Positions 6,257 through 14,117 of a DNA stretch of 19,025 nt are shown piece after piece (the first letter of the stretch is position 1; each line of letters begins with the position of its first letter). Source of the DNA: UBA3478 sp036782715 (GTDB lineage Bacteria > Bacteroidota > Bacteroidia > Flavobacteriales > Flavobacteriaceae). Under the pieces are notes generated by a model, which worked only from the letters and a program-made list of their open reading frames with translations, was not told where the DNA came from and did no database searches. The position numbers and the translations under genes were made by a program. The stretch is taken from the NCBI GenBank assembly GCA_036782715.1, contig DAIPYN010000029.1, positions 1-19,025 of the forward strand, written 5' to 3'.

Positions 6257-7557
6257 TGAATGAGAAAATCGTCATTATCGGCAATGGAATTGCAGGAAGT
6301 ACGCTAGCCCTTCAGTTAGCTAAGGAAGGAACTGGTTCAGTAACGCTGATCTCTGATGAAAGTTCGTATTTCTTCTCTCGAACCGCCCTGATGTATCTCT
6401 ATATGGGGCATTTAACGAAAGAGCAACTCGAACCCGTTTCTAGAGAAAGTTGGGACCAATCTCCCATTCAGCGAGTCAAAGCCCGAGTTTTATCGATAAG
6501 CTCAGAAGACAAGAAACTCTCCTTTCGAACTAGCGAAGGGGACATAGGGCAATTATTCTATGATCGACTAGTGATTGCAACAGGTTCAAAACCTGCCTTT
6601 TACGATTGGAAAGGGCAAGAAGCTGAAGGAGTCTTAGGGCTCTACCATTTGAGCGATTTAGAAAAACTAGAAAAATGGGCTCCGAATGCTTCTGCTTGTC
6701 CCGAAGCCGTTGTGATTGGGGGCGGATTAATTGGCATCGAACTCTGCGAAATGCTACTTAGTCGCCAAATAAAAACAACCCTAATTATTAGAGAAAACTT
6801 CTTCTGGTCAAGCCACTTACCAGAATCTGATGCTCAGCTTATAGAAAAGCACATCCAATCGCATCACTTAAATCTCATCAAAGAAGATGAGCTGCTAGAA
6901 ATAAGGGCAGATGATACCGGTCGCGTCGATTCGATTCAAACCAAAAAAGGCGAGACGATTTCGTGTAATTTGGTCGGACTTACTACTGGTGTACGTCCGA
7001 ATATTGAGTTTTTAAAAACTAGCAGATTAGAATTAGACAAAGGGATACTTGTCGATGAATACCTAAAAACCTCAGACCCCTCGATTTACGCTATCGGCGA
7101 CTGTGCTCAACTTAGAAATCCTCTCTCGAATCGTTCAGCAATCGAACCTATATGGTACACCGGTAAATTGATGGGGGAAACCCTTGCTCAGACTTTTTCT
7201 GGTCAACCAACCCCATATAACCCCGGTATATGGTACAACTCAGCAAAGTTTTTCGATCTCGAATATCAAACCTATGGCAGAGTACATCCAAAAGCATTGC
7301 AACCAGAAAATGAACAACATTTTCATTGGGAGGCTGATGAGAAAGGGATGACCTTTGCCTATGACAAAACATCCGGTGCATTTTTAGGAGTTAACACCTT
7401 TGGTATTCGACTGAATCATCGAATAATCAGTAGTTGGATTGAAACAGCTATTACCATTCAAGAAGTAATTCGTCGCCTAGAAGAAGCCCATTTTGATCCA
7501 GAATTTAGTAATCGATACTATAAACAGATTAACCATGCATTCGTACAGAACCACTAG
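6256..7557 (+). CDS. FAD/NAD(P)-dependent oxidoreductase in arsenosugar-type cluster
   Basis: A 433-residue two-dinucleotide-binding flavoprotein of the rubredoxin/ferredoxin-reductase and NADH-nitrite-reductase-like group. Motifs: FAD-binding GNGIAGSTLA (9-18), IATGS (107-111), NAD(P)-binding GGGLIGIE (155-162), TTGVRPN (243-249) and FAD-contacting YAIGDCA (278-284). There is no CxxC redox pair, so it is not a mercuric- or thioredoxin-reductase type enzyme; electrons should pass to a separate acceptor. The ATG at 6256 shares a base with the arsM stop; an in-frame TTG at 6250 is less likely. The last 23 bases overlap the next gene, a membrane polyferredoxin, which is the obvious electron partner. 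Within this locus it may supply reducing power for an arsenic-reduction or radical-SAM step; that is inference. Confidence 0.87.
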   Translation: MNEKIVIIGNGIAGSTLALQLAKEGTGSVTLISDESSYFFSRTALMYLYMGHLTKEQLEPVSRESWDQSPIQRVKARVLSISSEDKKLSFRTSEGDIGQLFYDRLVIATGSKPAFYDWKGQEAEGVLGLYHLSDLEKLEKWAPNASACPEAVVIGGGLIGIELCEMLLSRQIKTTLIIRENFFWSSHLPESDAQLIEKHIQSHHLNLIKEDELLEIRADDTGRVDSIQTKKGETISCNLVGLTTGVRPNIEFLKTSRLELDKGILVDEYLKTSDPSIYAIGDCAQLRNPLSNRSAIEPIWYTGKLMGETLAQTFSGQPTPYNPGIWYNSAKFFDLEYQTYGRVHPKALQPENEQHFHWEADEKGMTFAYDKTSGAFLGVNTFGIRLNHRIISSWIETAITIQEVIRRLEEAHFDPEFSNRYYKQINHAFVQNH

Positions 7558-8974
7558 CATACAAAAGGTATTTACTTATATAGGGCTGTCTGGCCTAGCG
7601 GTTTTAATCCTTGCGGGGTTTACTGCCTCTTTCCTCAAGTCAACAGGACTTTTTATCGGTCTAGGACTCATCAGTATTGGAGTTATCGGTTATACTTTTT
7701 CTAGCTATTCAAGCTTACCCGCAGGTATTAAAAACAATGGGGTTTGGCACCAATCACTAACCTCGAGAGGTATTGTCGCTTGGGTAGTCGGAGTAATTTT
7801 AACCGCGTTTTATGTTATCCTCTACTTTTATCCTGAACACTTAGAGGGATTTATTCGGCTATTCGACCCTCTAAGCGAGGGATTGAGCGGGAAAAAAGCT
7901 TCGCAATGGTTCGTATATGGAGTGCTTTATACCCTCGCTATCGTGCTATTCGGAATTAAGTTTATTATAAAATACAAGCACTCGAAGTACCAAAAATACC
8001 GAACCTACAGCGTCATATTTTTTCAGACGATTTTCGCGTTTCTTATACCGGAGATTATGGCTCGATTGAATGGAGACCTGCCCTATTACGATTTGAAAAG
8101 TATTTGGCCTTTGAATTACTACCTGTTCGACGGCTACCAATTAGATGGATTTTTACAAAACGGCAGCCTAGGAACCATACTTTTGATCTTCGGTATTCTT
8201 AGCACGCTGATTATAACGCCTATTCTGACCTATAAATTTGGTAAACGATGGTACTGCTCTTGGGTTTGTGGATGCGGTGGACTTGCTGAGACTGCAGGAG
8301 ATCCCTTTAGACAATTGAGCGATAAGAGTCTTCGAGCATGGAAACTCGAAAGATGGATGATTCATCTTATTCTAGTCTGGGTATTCATAAGTACCGTTGG
8401 GGTAGTTTATAGCTATCTCTTACAAGCTCCTGATTCTTATTTGTTAGGACCTAAAATCTTTCTCATTTCAGTAAGCTTGCTTTTTAGCCTAGTGGTGGGA
8501 TTAATTTTATGGAAGCGCAAGGATTGGCTGGCAAAAGATGCCCAATCTTCAACTATTGCAATCAGCTCAGTAATTCTTCTACTTCTAGGGTTTTTCTTTT
8601 TCAGCGAAAGTGATCGGGTACTCTTTATACCCTCGTATCAGATTCGCTCAGCCTACGGGTTTTTCATCGGCAGTATCTTTTCTGGAGTGATTGGAACTGG
8701 GTTTTATCCGATCCTAGGAAACAGAGTATGGTGTCGATTCGGATGTCCAATGGCCGCGATTTTGGGAATTCAGCAAAAACTCTTCTCCAAATTTCAAATC
8801 AGCACCAATGGCGGACAGTGTATCTCTTGCGGAAATTGCTCCGCTTACTGCGAAATGGGGATAGATGTGCGTGCTTATGCCCAACGTGAAGAACCTATAA
8901 AAAGAGCCTCTTGTGTAGGATGTGGAATCTGCTCAGCCGTTTGTCCGAGGGGGGTACTTCGACTAGAATCATGA
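7535..8974 (+). CDS. NapH/MauN-like membrane polyferredoxin (4Fe-4S)
   Basis: A 479-residue multispanning protein with hydrophobic helices at about 12-32, 36-56, 80-99, 125-146, 157-172, 211-232, 276-296, 307-325, 341-356 and 374-393. Cysteine motifs typical of NapH/CcoG/MauN-like proteins are present: CSWVCGC (241-247), CRFGC (400-404), and two ferredoxin clusters CISCGNCSAYC (429-439) and CVGCGICSAVC (460-470), the latter predicting two 4Fe-4S centres on the C-terminal domain. The ATG at 7535 is chosen; the longer reading frame would need a TTG at 7493. It overlaps the flavoprotein gene by 23 bases and the next transferase gene by 4 (ATGA). The pairing with the flavoprotein suggests NAD(P)H-to-FAD-to-Fe-S electron flow at the membrane. 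The final acceptor is not evident in the window. Confidence 0.88.
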   Translation: MHSYRTTSIQKVFTYIGLSGLAVLILAGFTASFLKSTGLFIGLGLISIGVIGYTFSSYSSLPAGIKNNGVWHQSLTSRGIVAWVVGVILTAFYVILYFYPEHLEGFIRLFDPLSEGLSGKKASQWFVYGVLYTLAIVLFGIKFIIKYKHSKYQKYRTYSVIFFQTIFAFLIPEIMARLNGDLPYYDLKSIWPLNYYLFDGYQLDGFLQNGSLGTILLIFGILSTLIITPILTYKFGKRWYCSWVCGCGGLAETAGDPFRQLSDKSLRAWKLERWMIHLILVWVFISTVGVVYSYLLQAPDSYLLGPKIFLISVSLLFSLVVGLILWKRKDWLAKDAQSSTIAISSVILLLLGFFFFSESDRVLFIPSYQIRSAYGFFIGSIFSGVIGTGFYPILGNRVWCRFGCPMAAILGIQQKLFSKFQISTNGGQCISCGNCSAYCEMGIDVRAYAQREEPIKRASCVGCGICSAVCPRGVLRLES

Positions 8975-9657
8975 TTTATGTAATTATCCCTGCACTGAAC
9001 GAAGAAGACGCAATTGCTAAGGTTATTGCAGAGATACCTAAATCGGTAGCCGAAGTAGTGGTGGTTGATAATGGATCGACAGATCGAACTTCAGAGATGG
9101 CAAAAAAGGCCGGGGCTACCGTTCTTCCAGAATCTCGAGCGGGCTATGGTTATGCCTGTCTCAAAGGAATCGCCTATTTGAAAGACAAACAACAAGATGG
9201 AGATATCATTGTTTTCTTAGATGGTGATTATTCGGATTACCCCGAAGAACTAACCGAACTGGTAGCTCCTATCGAAAAGGGAGATCACGATCTAGTGATA
9301 GGCACTCGGAATAATCCTTTACTACAAAAAGGAGCCCTCACCCCTCAACAACGATTCGGCAACGCGCTTGCTACTCGTTTAATGGCACTATTTTATGGCG
9401 GAAAGTATACCGATCTCGGGCCTTTTAGAGCCATAAGCTTCGATGCCTTAGATCGACTAAAGATGCAGGATAAAACTTACGGATGGACGGTTGAAATGCA
9501 GCTCAAAGCCTTAAAGCATCGATTGAGGTATACCGAAGTACCCGTTAATTATCGTCCACGTATCGGTGAATCAAAAGTGTCTGGCACCCTTAAAGGAACA
9601 ATCATGGCCGGATACAAAATACTCGGTTGGATCTTTATTTACGCCTTCCAAAAATGA
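8971..9657 (+). CDS. GT2 glycosyltransferase, polyprenyl-phosphate mannose/glucose synthase-like
   Basis: A 228-residue GT-A-fold family 2 glycosyltransferase. Motifs: IIPALNEEDAI (5-15), VVDNGSTDRT (31-40), the metal-binding FLDGDYSDYPEEL (82-94), GTRN (111-114), LGPFRAI (149-155) and the C-terminal NYRPRIGESKVSG (193-205), which is the acceptor-side signature of DPM1-like enzymes that transfer a sugar from a nucleotide donor to a polyprenyl or dolichyl phosphate. It has no clear long transmembrane segment, though the last 20 residues are hydrophobic and could be a membrane-docking helix. The ATG at 8971 overlaps the polyferredoxin stop (ATGA) and its own stop overlaps the next gene the same way. 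In this cluster it may make a lipid-linked sugar donor for the GT-C-like enzyme two genes on, or act on an arsenosugar; neither can be proven from sequence. Confidence 0.88.
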   Translation: MIYVIIPALNEEDAIAKVIAEIPKSVAEVVVVDNGSTDRTSEMAKKAGATVLPESRAGYGYACLKGIAYLKDKQQDGDIIVFLDGDYSDYPEELTELVAPIEKGDHDLVIGTRNNPLLQKGALTPQQRFGNALATRLMALFYGGKYTDLGPFRAISFDALDRLKMQDKTYGWTVEMQLKALKHRLRYTEVPVNYRPRIGESKVSGTLKGTIMAGYKILGWIFIYAFQK

Positions 9658-11078
9658 GCGCACTAGTTCTTACCTGGCAAATCGCCTTAAGCTTATGCGT
9701 ATTGATGCTCAGTATCTATTCATTTTATCAAGGGTACTTAACCATTCTATCCTCTAGAAGCCAATCAAAAAAGGAGGGTACAAGCTTAAAAGAGTACCCA
9801 ACGGTAGTTCTTCAAATACCCTTATTTAATGAAGGCGATACGATTGATGAAACTTTTAGATCGATCCTTGACTTAACTTATCCGAAAGAACAATTACAAA
9901 TGCAGATTCTTGACGATTCAACCGATAAGGGGTCACGTACTTTAGCCAAGATTTGGGCAGAACGATTACAAAAGAATGGCTTCAAGGCAGAGTACTTGTG
10001 GCGAGCTCATCGCAGTGAATTCAAAGCTGGTGCACTTCGAGAAGGTCTGGTCAAAACAGACTCAGAATTTGTCGCCATTCTAGACGCCGATTTTAGGAGT
10101 GCGCCGAATTGGTTAGAAAAGGGACTCATCCCATTTAAAGACCCTAAGGTGGGTATCGTACAATTCAGGTGGAGCTACTTCAACCTAGATGAAAGTTGGT
10201 TCACCCAGATGCAGGCCTTGCCCTTAGAGGTTCATTTTAGAAACGAACATCATGCGCGTTATAACTATCGGTATTTAAGTAATTTTAATGGAACTGCTGG
10301 AATTCTTAGGAGATCAGCTATAGAAGATTCAGGAGGATGGAGTGGTGACACCTTAACCGAAGACATCGACTTGTCATATCGGATTCAATTAAAAAAATAC
10401 CGATTGGTATATTTTAATGAAAATTCTTTAGAATCTGAGCTCCCCCATACCGCTAGCGCCTATCGAATACAACAAAGAAGGTGGAATAAAGGTGGCGCGG
10501 AAACACTCAAGAAATTGTTCTTTCCCATTCTTCAATCAGACTTAAGTTTTTCACAAAAACTCTTCGCGTTATTTCATTTATCGGGATCTAGTTTTTATCT
10601 GGCCTCTTTAGGACTTTTCCTTTTGAGCTTGTTTGGCCTGCTTCTAAAGACTTCAGACCTACTGGCCGAAAGCACTCTCTTTTGGACCTTCATTCAGGTA
10701 GCACTAAGTATCAATACGCTGATTCTTTTCATCTGTTTTTACAAGGCATACTCCAAATCTATATTCGGTTTTAATAGCCTAAAATTTACCCGCTTATTCC
10801 TTACCTATATTTTTTACACCACTGGGCTAGGTTGGCATCATGGTAAAGCAGTACTTGAAGGTCTTATCGGGATGAAATCTCCTTTTGAAAGAACTCCTAA
10901 AAAAGGAAGTACAACTTCAAAAAAGTATCGGCCACCCTATATCGAATTACTCATTTCCCTTCTGTTCTTTGCAGCAGTTTTAGTTGATCTGAAAATTGGA
11001 TTTTGGCCGATGTTAGGAATACATCTCGTCGGTGGAATAGGCTATCTTTTAAGTTTTTCACACGCATGCAAAGCCTAA
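9654..11078 (+). CDS. membrane CESA-like GT2 glycosyltransferase
   Basis: A 474-residue family 2 transferase with a cytosolic GT-A domain between an N-terminal helix (about 5-32) and helices at roughly 305-335, 345-372, 388-405 and 440-468. The D,D,D,QxxRW signature of cellulose-synthase-like enzymes is complete: LDDSTD (86-91), LDADF (143-147), TEDIDLS (235-241) and QQRRW (273-277). Such enzymes elongate or transfer beta-linked sugars at the membrane; subfamilies also include glucomannan and ceramide-type transferases, so the product is open. The start ATG at 9654 overlaps the previous stop (ATGA) and is favoured over an upstream in-frame codon at 9627. It overlaps the following gene by 13 bases. 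Belonging to the arsenosugar-type operon suggests it acts on a sugar or sugar lipid in the same pathway. Confidence 0.87.
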   Translation: MSALVLTWQIALSLCVLMLSIYSFYQGYLTILSSRSQSKKEGTSLKEYPTVVLQIPLFNEGDTIDETFRSILDLTYPKEQLQMQILDDSTDKGSRTLAKIWAERLQKNGFKAEYLWRAHRSEFKAGALREGLVKTDSEFVAILDADFRSAPNWLEKGLIPFKDPKVGIVQFRWSYFNLDESWFTQMQALPLEVHFRNEHHARYNYRYLSNFNGTAGILRRSAIEDSGGWSGDTLTEDIDLSYRIQLKKYRLVYFNENSLESELPHTASAYRIQQRRWNKGGAETLKKLFFPILQSDLSFSQKLFALFHLSGSSFYLASLGLFLLSLFGLLLKTSDLLAESTLFWTFIQVALSINTLILFICFYKAYSKSIFGFNSLKFTRLFLTYIFYTTGLGWHHGKAVLEGLIGMKSPFERTPKKGSTTSKKYRPPYIELLISLLFFAAVLVDLKIGFWPMLGIHLVGGIGYLLSFSHACKA

Positions 11079-12346
11079 GACGATATAGCATCTATATTCT
11101 TGTACCACTATCTCTTATAGGGTATTATTTCTTAGCTCAGATAGAACGATCAGAAATCTTCATGTTGATCGGTCTATTTAGCCTTCTTTTTATCAGCTAT
11201 ATCGGTTTACTGAAATTGAAAACTACGCATCTAGGATGGATTCTAATTGGGCTCTGTTTTCGATTGGCCTTTACCGGCTACACACCCCTTCTTTCACAGG
11301 ACTATTTTCGATTCATTTGGGACGGAAACCTACTATCGCATGGTATCAACCCTTACCTCTATCTTCCCGACGAACTCATCGAAATAGTTAGTCAGTGGGA
11401 GTATTTATATTCTGGGATGGGCTCAATGAGTGCCGGTCACTACACGAACTATCCGATGATTAATCAGCTGCTGTTTGCTCTCGGTGTTCTTTCAACAAAG
11501 CCAATACTCACCTACCGACTTGTACTCATGCTGGCTGATCTCATCACCTTTAGAATACTGACTAAACTAAGCTCGCAAACTTGGGGTCTAACCTATTGGC
11601 TCTCTCCATTGGTTATTCTAGAAGGGGTGGGCAACCTTCATTTTGAGCCGGTCATGGTCGCATTCCTAGTTCTAGGCCTTTATCATTTTAAGCAAGGAAA
11701 ATACTTTAGATCTTCGGTTTCGTTAGCAGCATCTGTACTTTTAAAACTGATACCACTGTTGTTTGCACCTTTACTCCTTAAGGTAGTAAAGCAAAAGCAA
11801 CTGAAAATTATGGTGTTTGGATTCCTTGTAACCCTCGGTCTTTTCGCAGCTCCTTTTATCGACCCATGGTTCTTCACCACTTATAGTGAGAGCGTGGGTT
11901 TATGGTTTTCGAATTTCGAATTCAATGCGGGTATCTATCGAATCCTCAAAGAATTGGGCGCGCTATTTGGGGTTCAAGATTGGCAAATGATTCGGTTTTA
12001 CGGCAAGGTGCATTCACTTACCATTTTAGCTCTTGCTCTAAAATTTAGCTGGGAATCTGACTGCTTTACAAAGGTTCTTGACAAAAGCTACTTGCTTCTA
12101 GTGATCTATCTTCTGACTGCTCCAACGATTCATCCATGGTATCTCATTACGCTACTTGCGCTTGGAGCAATCAGCAAACACCCTTCGGCAATTTTATGGT
12201 CGCTCACCATTATTTTGAGTTATGCAGCTTATACAATGAACCCTATCGAACTACCATTGTGGCTGGTGGCTCTTCAGTTCATCCCCGTAGTAATGTCAAT
12301 GACTAGCTTCTCTTTCCGATCATTTTTAGGAAAGAAACTTCTTTAG
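11066..12346 (+). CDS. GT-C-like multispanning glycosyltransferase (mannosyltransferase/GT87 style)
   Basis: A 426-residue protein with about ten to eleven hydrophobic helices. After the second or third helix comes a periplasmic loop with the acidic motif QDYFRFIWDG (78-87), then GINPY (93-97) and HYTNYP (125-130). This arrangement is typical of polyprenol-phosphate-sugar-dependent GT-C transferases (GT87, PIG-M-like), in which the acidic residues of the first loop are catalytic. The remaining sequence is hydrophobic with short polar loops, including FNAGIYR and a TIHPWYL loop near the C-terminal third, also characteristic of this group. The start ATG at 11066 lies 13 bases inside the previous gene. 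It ends the plus-strand operon and overlaps the convergent pseudouridine synthase gene by 44 bases. Donor sugar and acceptor are unknown; the DPM1-like enzyme upstream could provide the lipid-linked donor. Confidence 0.8.
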   Translation: MQSLRRYSIYILVPLSLIGYYFLAQIERSEIFMLIGLFSLLFISYIGLLKLKTTHLGWILIGLCFRLAFTGYTPLLSQDYFRFIWDGNLLSHGINPYLYLPDELIEIVSQWEYLYSGMGSMSAGHYTNYPMINQLLFALGVLSTKPILTYRLVLMLADLITFRILTKLSSQTWGLTYWLSPLVILEGVGNLHFEPVMVAFLVLGLYHFKQGKYFRSSVSLAASVLLKLIPLLFAPLLLKVVKQKQLKIMVFGFLVTLGLFAAPFIDPWFFTTYSESVGLWFSNFEFNAGIYRILKELGALFGVQDWQMIRFYGKVHSLTILALALKFSWESDCFTKVLDKSYLLLVIYLLTAPTIHPWYLITLLALGAISKHPSAILWSLTIILSYAAYTMNPIELPLWLVALQFIPVVMSMTSFSFRSFLGKKLL

Positions 12347-13199
12347 CGTCAAGCGCTCTCCACTGCCCGCGAGGAAGATCTTTTTTAGTAAGGCCTGCAA
12401 ATATTACTCGATCGAGCTTTGAGACCTCATAACCTAAGTGTTCAAAAATTCTGCGAACGATACGGTTTCTTCCAGAGTGAATTTCAAGACCTACTTCACG
12501 CTTGGTTGCCCCGGCGATGTAAGAAATAGCATCAACACTTATTGAGCCATCTTCCAGTTCAACTCCCTTCTCGATTTGTTGTAAATCACTCACCTTTAGG
12601 ACACGGTCTAATACCACATGGTAGATCTTTCTAACGGCGTAGCGCGGATGAGTAAGCTTCGCAGCTAACTCCCCATCGTTAGTGAAAAGCAACAGACCCG
12701 TCGTACTACGATCTAATCGGCCCACCGGTAAAAGACGACTCTTGCTAGCATTACTAACTAGATCCATAACGGTTTTACGACCTTTATCATCTTCGGTAGT
12801 GGTAAGAAAATTCTTAGGTTTATTCAGGAGTATGTACTCCATCTTTTCTGGAGTCAGTAGTCGCCCATCGAATTTAACTGAATCACCAGGCATTACCTTG
12901 TACCCCATTTCGCTAATCACCTTGCCATTCACCTCTACACTACCGGCGGTAATGAAGGTATCCGCCTCTCGTCTCGAACAGATTCCTGCATGAGCTATGA
13001 AACGGTTCAATCGCATGCTTCCATCATCTACCTTCTTAGGTTCACTGCTGCTCGGCTTCACAGGGCGTTTATTGAAGGGTCGCTGACCTCCCCTTTGTTG
13101 ACCTTCCCTTTGCTGGCCTTCTCGTTTTGGTCCTTGTGAGGGGCGTTGTTTACCTGATCTCTGACCTCCTGTGTTTTTCTTTGGTTTACGGTTGTTCAA
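12303..13199 (-). CDS. rluB: rRNA pseudouridine synthase, RsuA/RluB family, with basic tail
   Basis: A 298-residue enzyme. Residues 1-60 are a basic Gly/Gln/Arg/Lys-rich tail with short near-repeats (REGQQREGQQRGGQR, 26-40). An S4 RNA-binding domain follows (MRLNRFIAHAGICSRREAD, 62-80), then the catalytic domain with GRLDRSTTGLLLFTNDG (160-176; catalytic Asp163) and a closing GRNRIVRRIFEHLG. The family isomerises uridine in rRNA; RluB modifies a 23S helix-93-region uridine, but RsuA/RluE/RluF relatives cannot be fully excluded. The only start able to include the basic tail is TTG at 13199, because a stop lies in frame upstream; the next ATG, at 13016, would begin at the S4 domain. Such tails are common in Bacteroidota homologues, so the TTG start is preferred. 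It is the last gene of the mevalonate operon, 10 bases after ubiA. Confidence 0.9.
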   Translation of the reverse strand: MNNRKPKKNTGGQRSGKQRPSQGPKREGQQREGQQRGGQRPFNKRPVKPSSSEPKKVDDGSMRLNRFIAHAGICSRREADTFITAGSVEVNGKVISEMGYKVMPGDSVKFDGRLLTPEKMEYILLNKPKNFLTTTEDDKGRKTVMDLVSNASKSRLLPVGRLDRSTTGLLLFTNDGELAAKLTHPRYAVRKIYHVVLDRVLKVSDLQQIEKGVELEDGSISVDAISYIAGATKREVGLEIHSGRNRIVRRIFEHLGYEVSKLDRVIFAGLTKKDLPRGQWRALDAKEVSFLKMIGKRS

Positions 13200-13209
13200 T
13201 GTGACTCGT

Positions 13210-14115
13210 TTAGAGCGTAAAAATAAACGCTTTTAATTGATGTAATCGATTCAAATCGAACAATAAAATACTCAGGGTACCTAACAACACCCAAAATTTC
13301 AATAATAAGCGCATTTTTAGATAGCTAATACCCATAAAACTGAAAATCAATTCGATAGCTACAAAAACAAGAACTGCCACAGAGGTGCTAAAGTAAAGTT
13401 GCATCTGTCCGAGGTCAGCTCGCAGACTTAACCCAAGACCTAATACGGTAAGGATAAAAAGCACCCCTGCTGTAATGTTTCTGGTTTTTGCCTCGCCTAA
13501 TTGGATGGGTAGTGAATGTAAACCGCTAGAAAGATCTCCCTTCAGGTTGTTCAAATCTTTTAATTGAACCAGTACCCAAAGGAGTAGGAATAAGAAACTA
13601 GCGAAGAGTAAAATGCGGGGCTCAAAATGCCTATAATAAAGGAATAAAGCAATAATCGGGCTAACGGCAAGAAAAGCGCTGAGTACAGAGCCCCAAATAA
13701 AAAGGGAACGAATTCTATGGGAGTATAGCCAAATGGCCGTGATGTATCCGACGAAAAAAAGCGCTGCCAGAAGAGAGACCTTAAGCGCCATTAAAAAGGC
13801 AACAAGATTAAGCAGCAAATACCCTCGCATAAGAGAAGACAAGGACCACTGCCCGTCAATAACCGTTTTCACCGGGCGATTAATAAGGTCTTTAGGATGA
13901 TCGTAATATTGATTGATTAGATATCCGGCCGTAACAACAAAGAAGCTCGCACCAACGAGTAAATGAAGCTCTAGATTTTGCAAGAGATCAGCGACTGGAT
14001 AAGTCGATCCGAGAATAAAAATGGCAGACAAATATTGAGCTAGGACTACCAAAAGTGCGTTTTGGAGTCGAGTAACACTAAAAAACGTAAGAAGATTTCT
14101 TTTGACGCTAGGCAT
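13210..14115 (-). CDS. UbiA-family polyprenyltransferase in mevalonate operon
   Basis: A 301-residue integral membrane prenyltransferase with about nine helices. The first prenyl-diphosphate-binding motif is NQYYDHPKD (68-76: Asn68, Asp72, Asp76), matching NxxxDxxxD. The second, KDLNNLKGD (186-194), keeps Asp187 and Asp194 but has Asn190 where the family usually has Asp. A following SLPIQLG resembles the helix after motif two. UbiA enzymes join a polyprenyl diphosphate to an aromatic ring, heme, or glycerol phosphate; flavobacterial homologues at this position are often annotated as geranylgeranylglycerol-phosphate geranylgeranyltransferase-like, but the true acceptor is unproven. It begins two bases after mvk and ends ten before the pseudouridine synthase gene, so supply of its isoprenoid donor from the same operon is likely. 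Confidence 0.88.
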   Translation of the reverse strand: MPSVKRNLLTFFSVTRLQNALLVVLAQYLSAIFILGSTYPVADLLQNLELHLLVGASFFVVTAGYLINQYYDHPKDLINRPVKTVIDGQWSLSSLMRGYLLLNLVAFLMALKVSLLAALFFVGYITAIWLYSHRIRSLFIWGSVLSAFLAVSPIIALFLYYRHFEPRILLFASFLFLLLWVLVQLKDLNNLKGDLSSGLHSLPIQLGEAKTRNITAGVLFILTVLGLGLSLRADLGQMQLYFSTSVAVLVFVAIELIFSFMGISYLKMRLLLKFWVLLGTLSILLFDLNRLHQLKAFIFTL

Positions 14116-14117
14116 AC

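Noticed and set aside
7148..7381. 77-codon minus-strand frame
   Set aside because: Antisense to the flavoprotein gene; no recognisable protein features.
12682..12993. 103-codon plus-strand frame
   Set aside because: Antisense to the catalytic part of the pseudouridine synthase; shadow frame.
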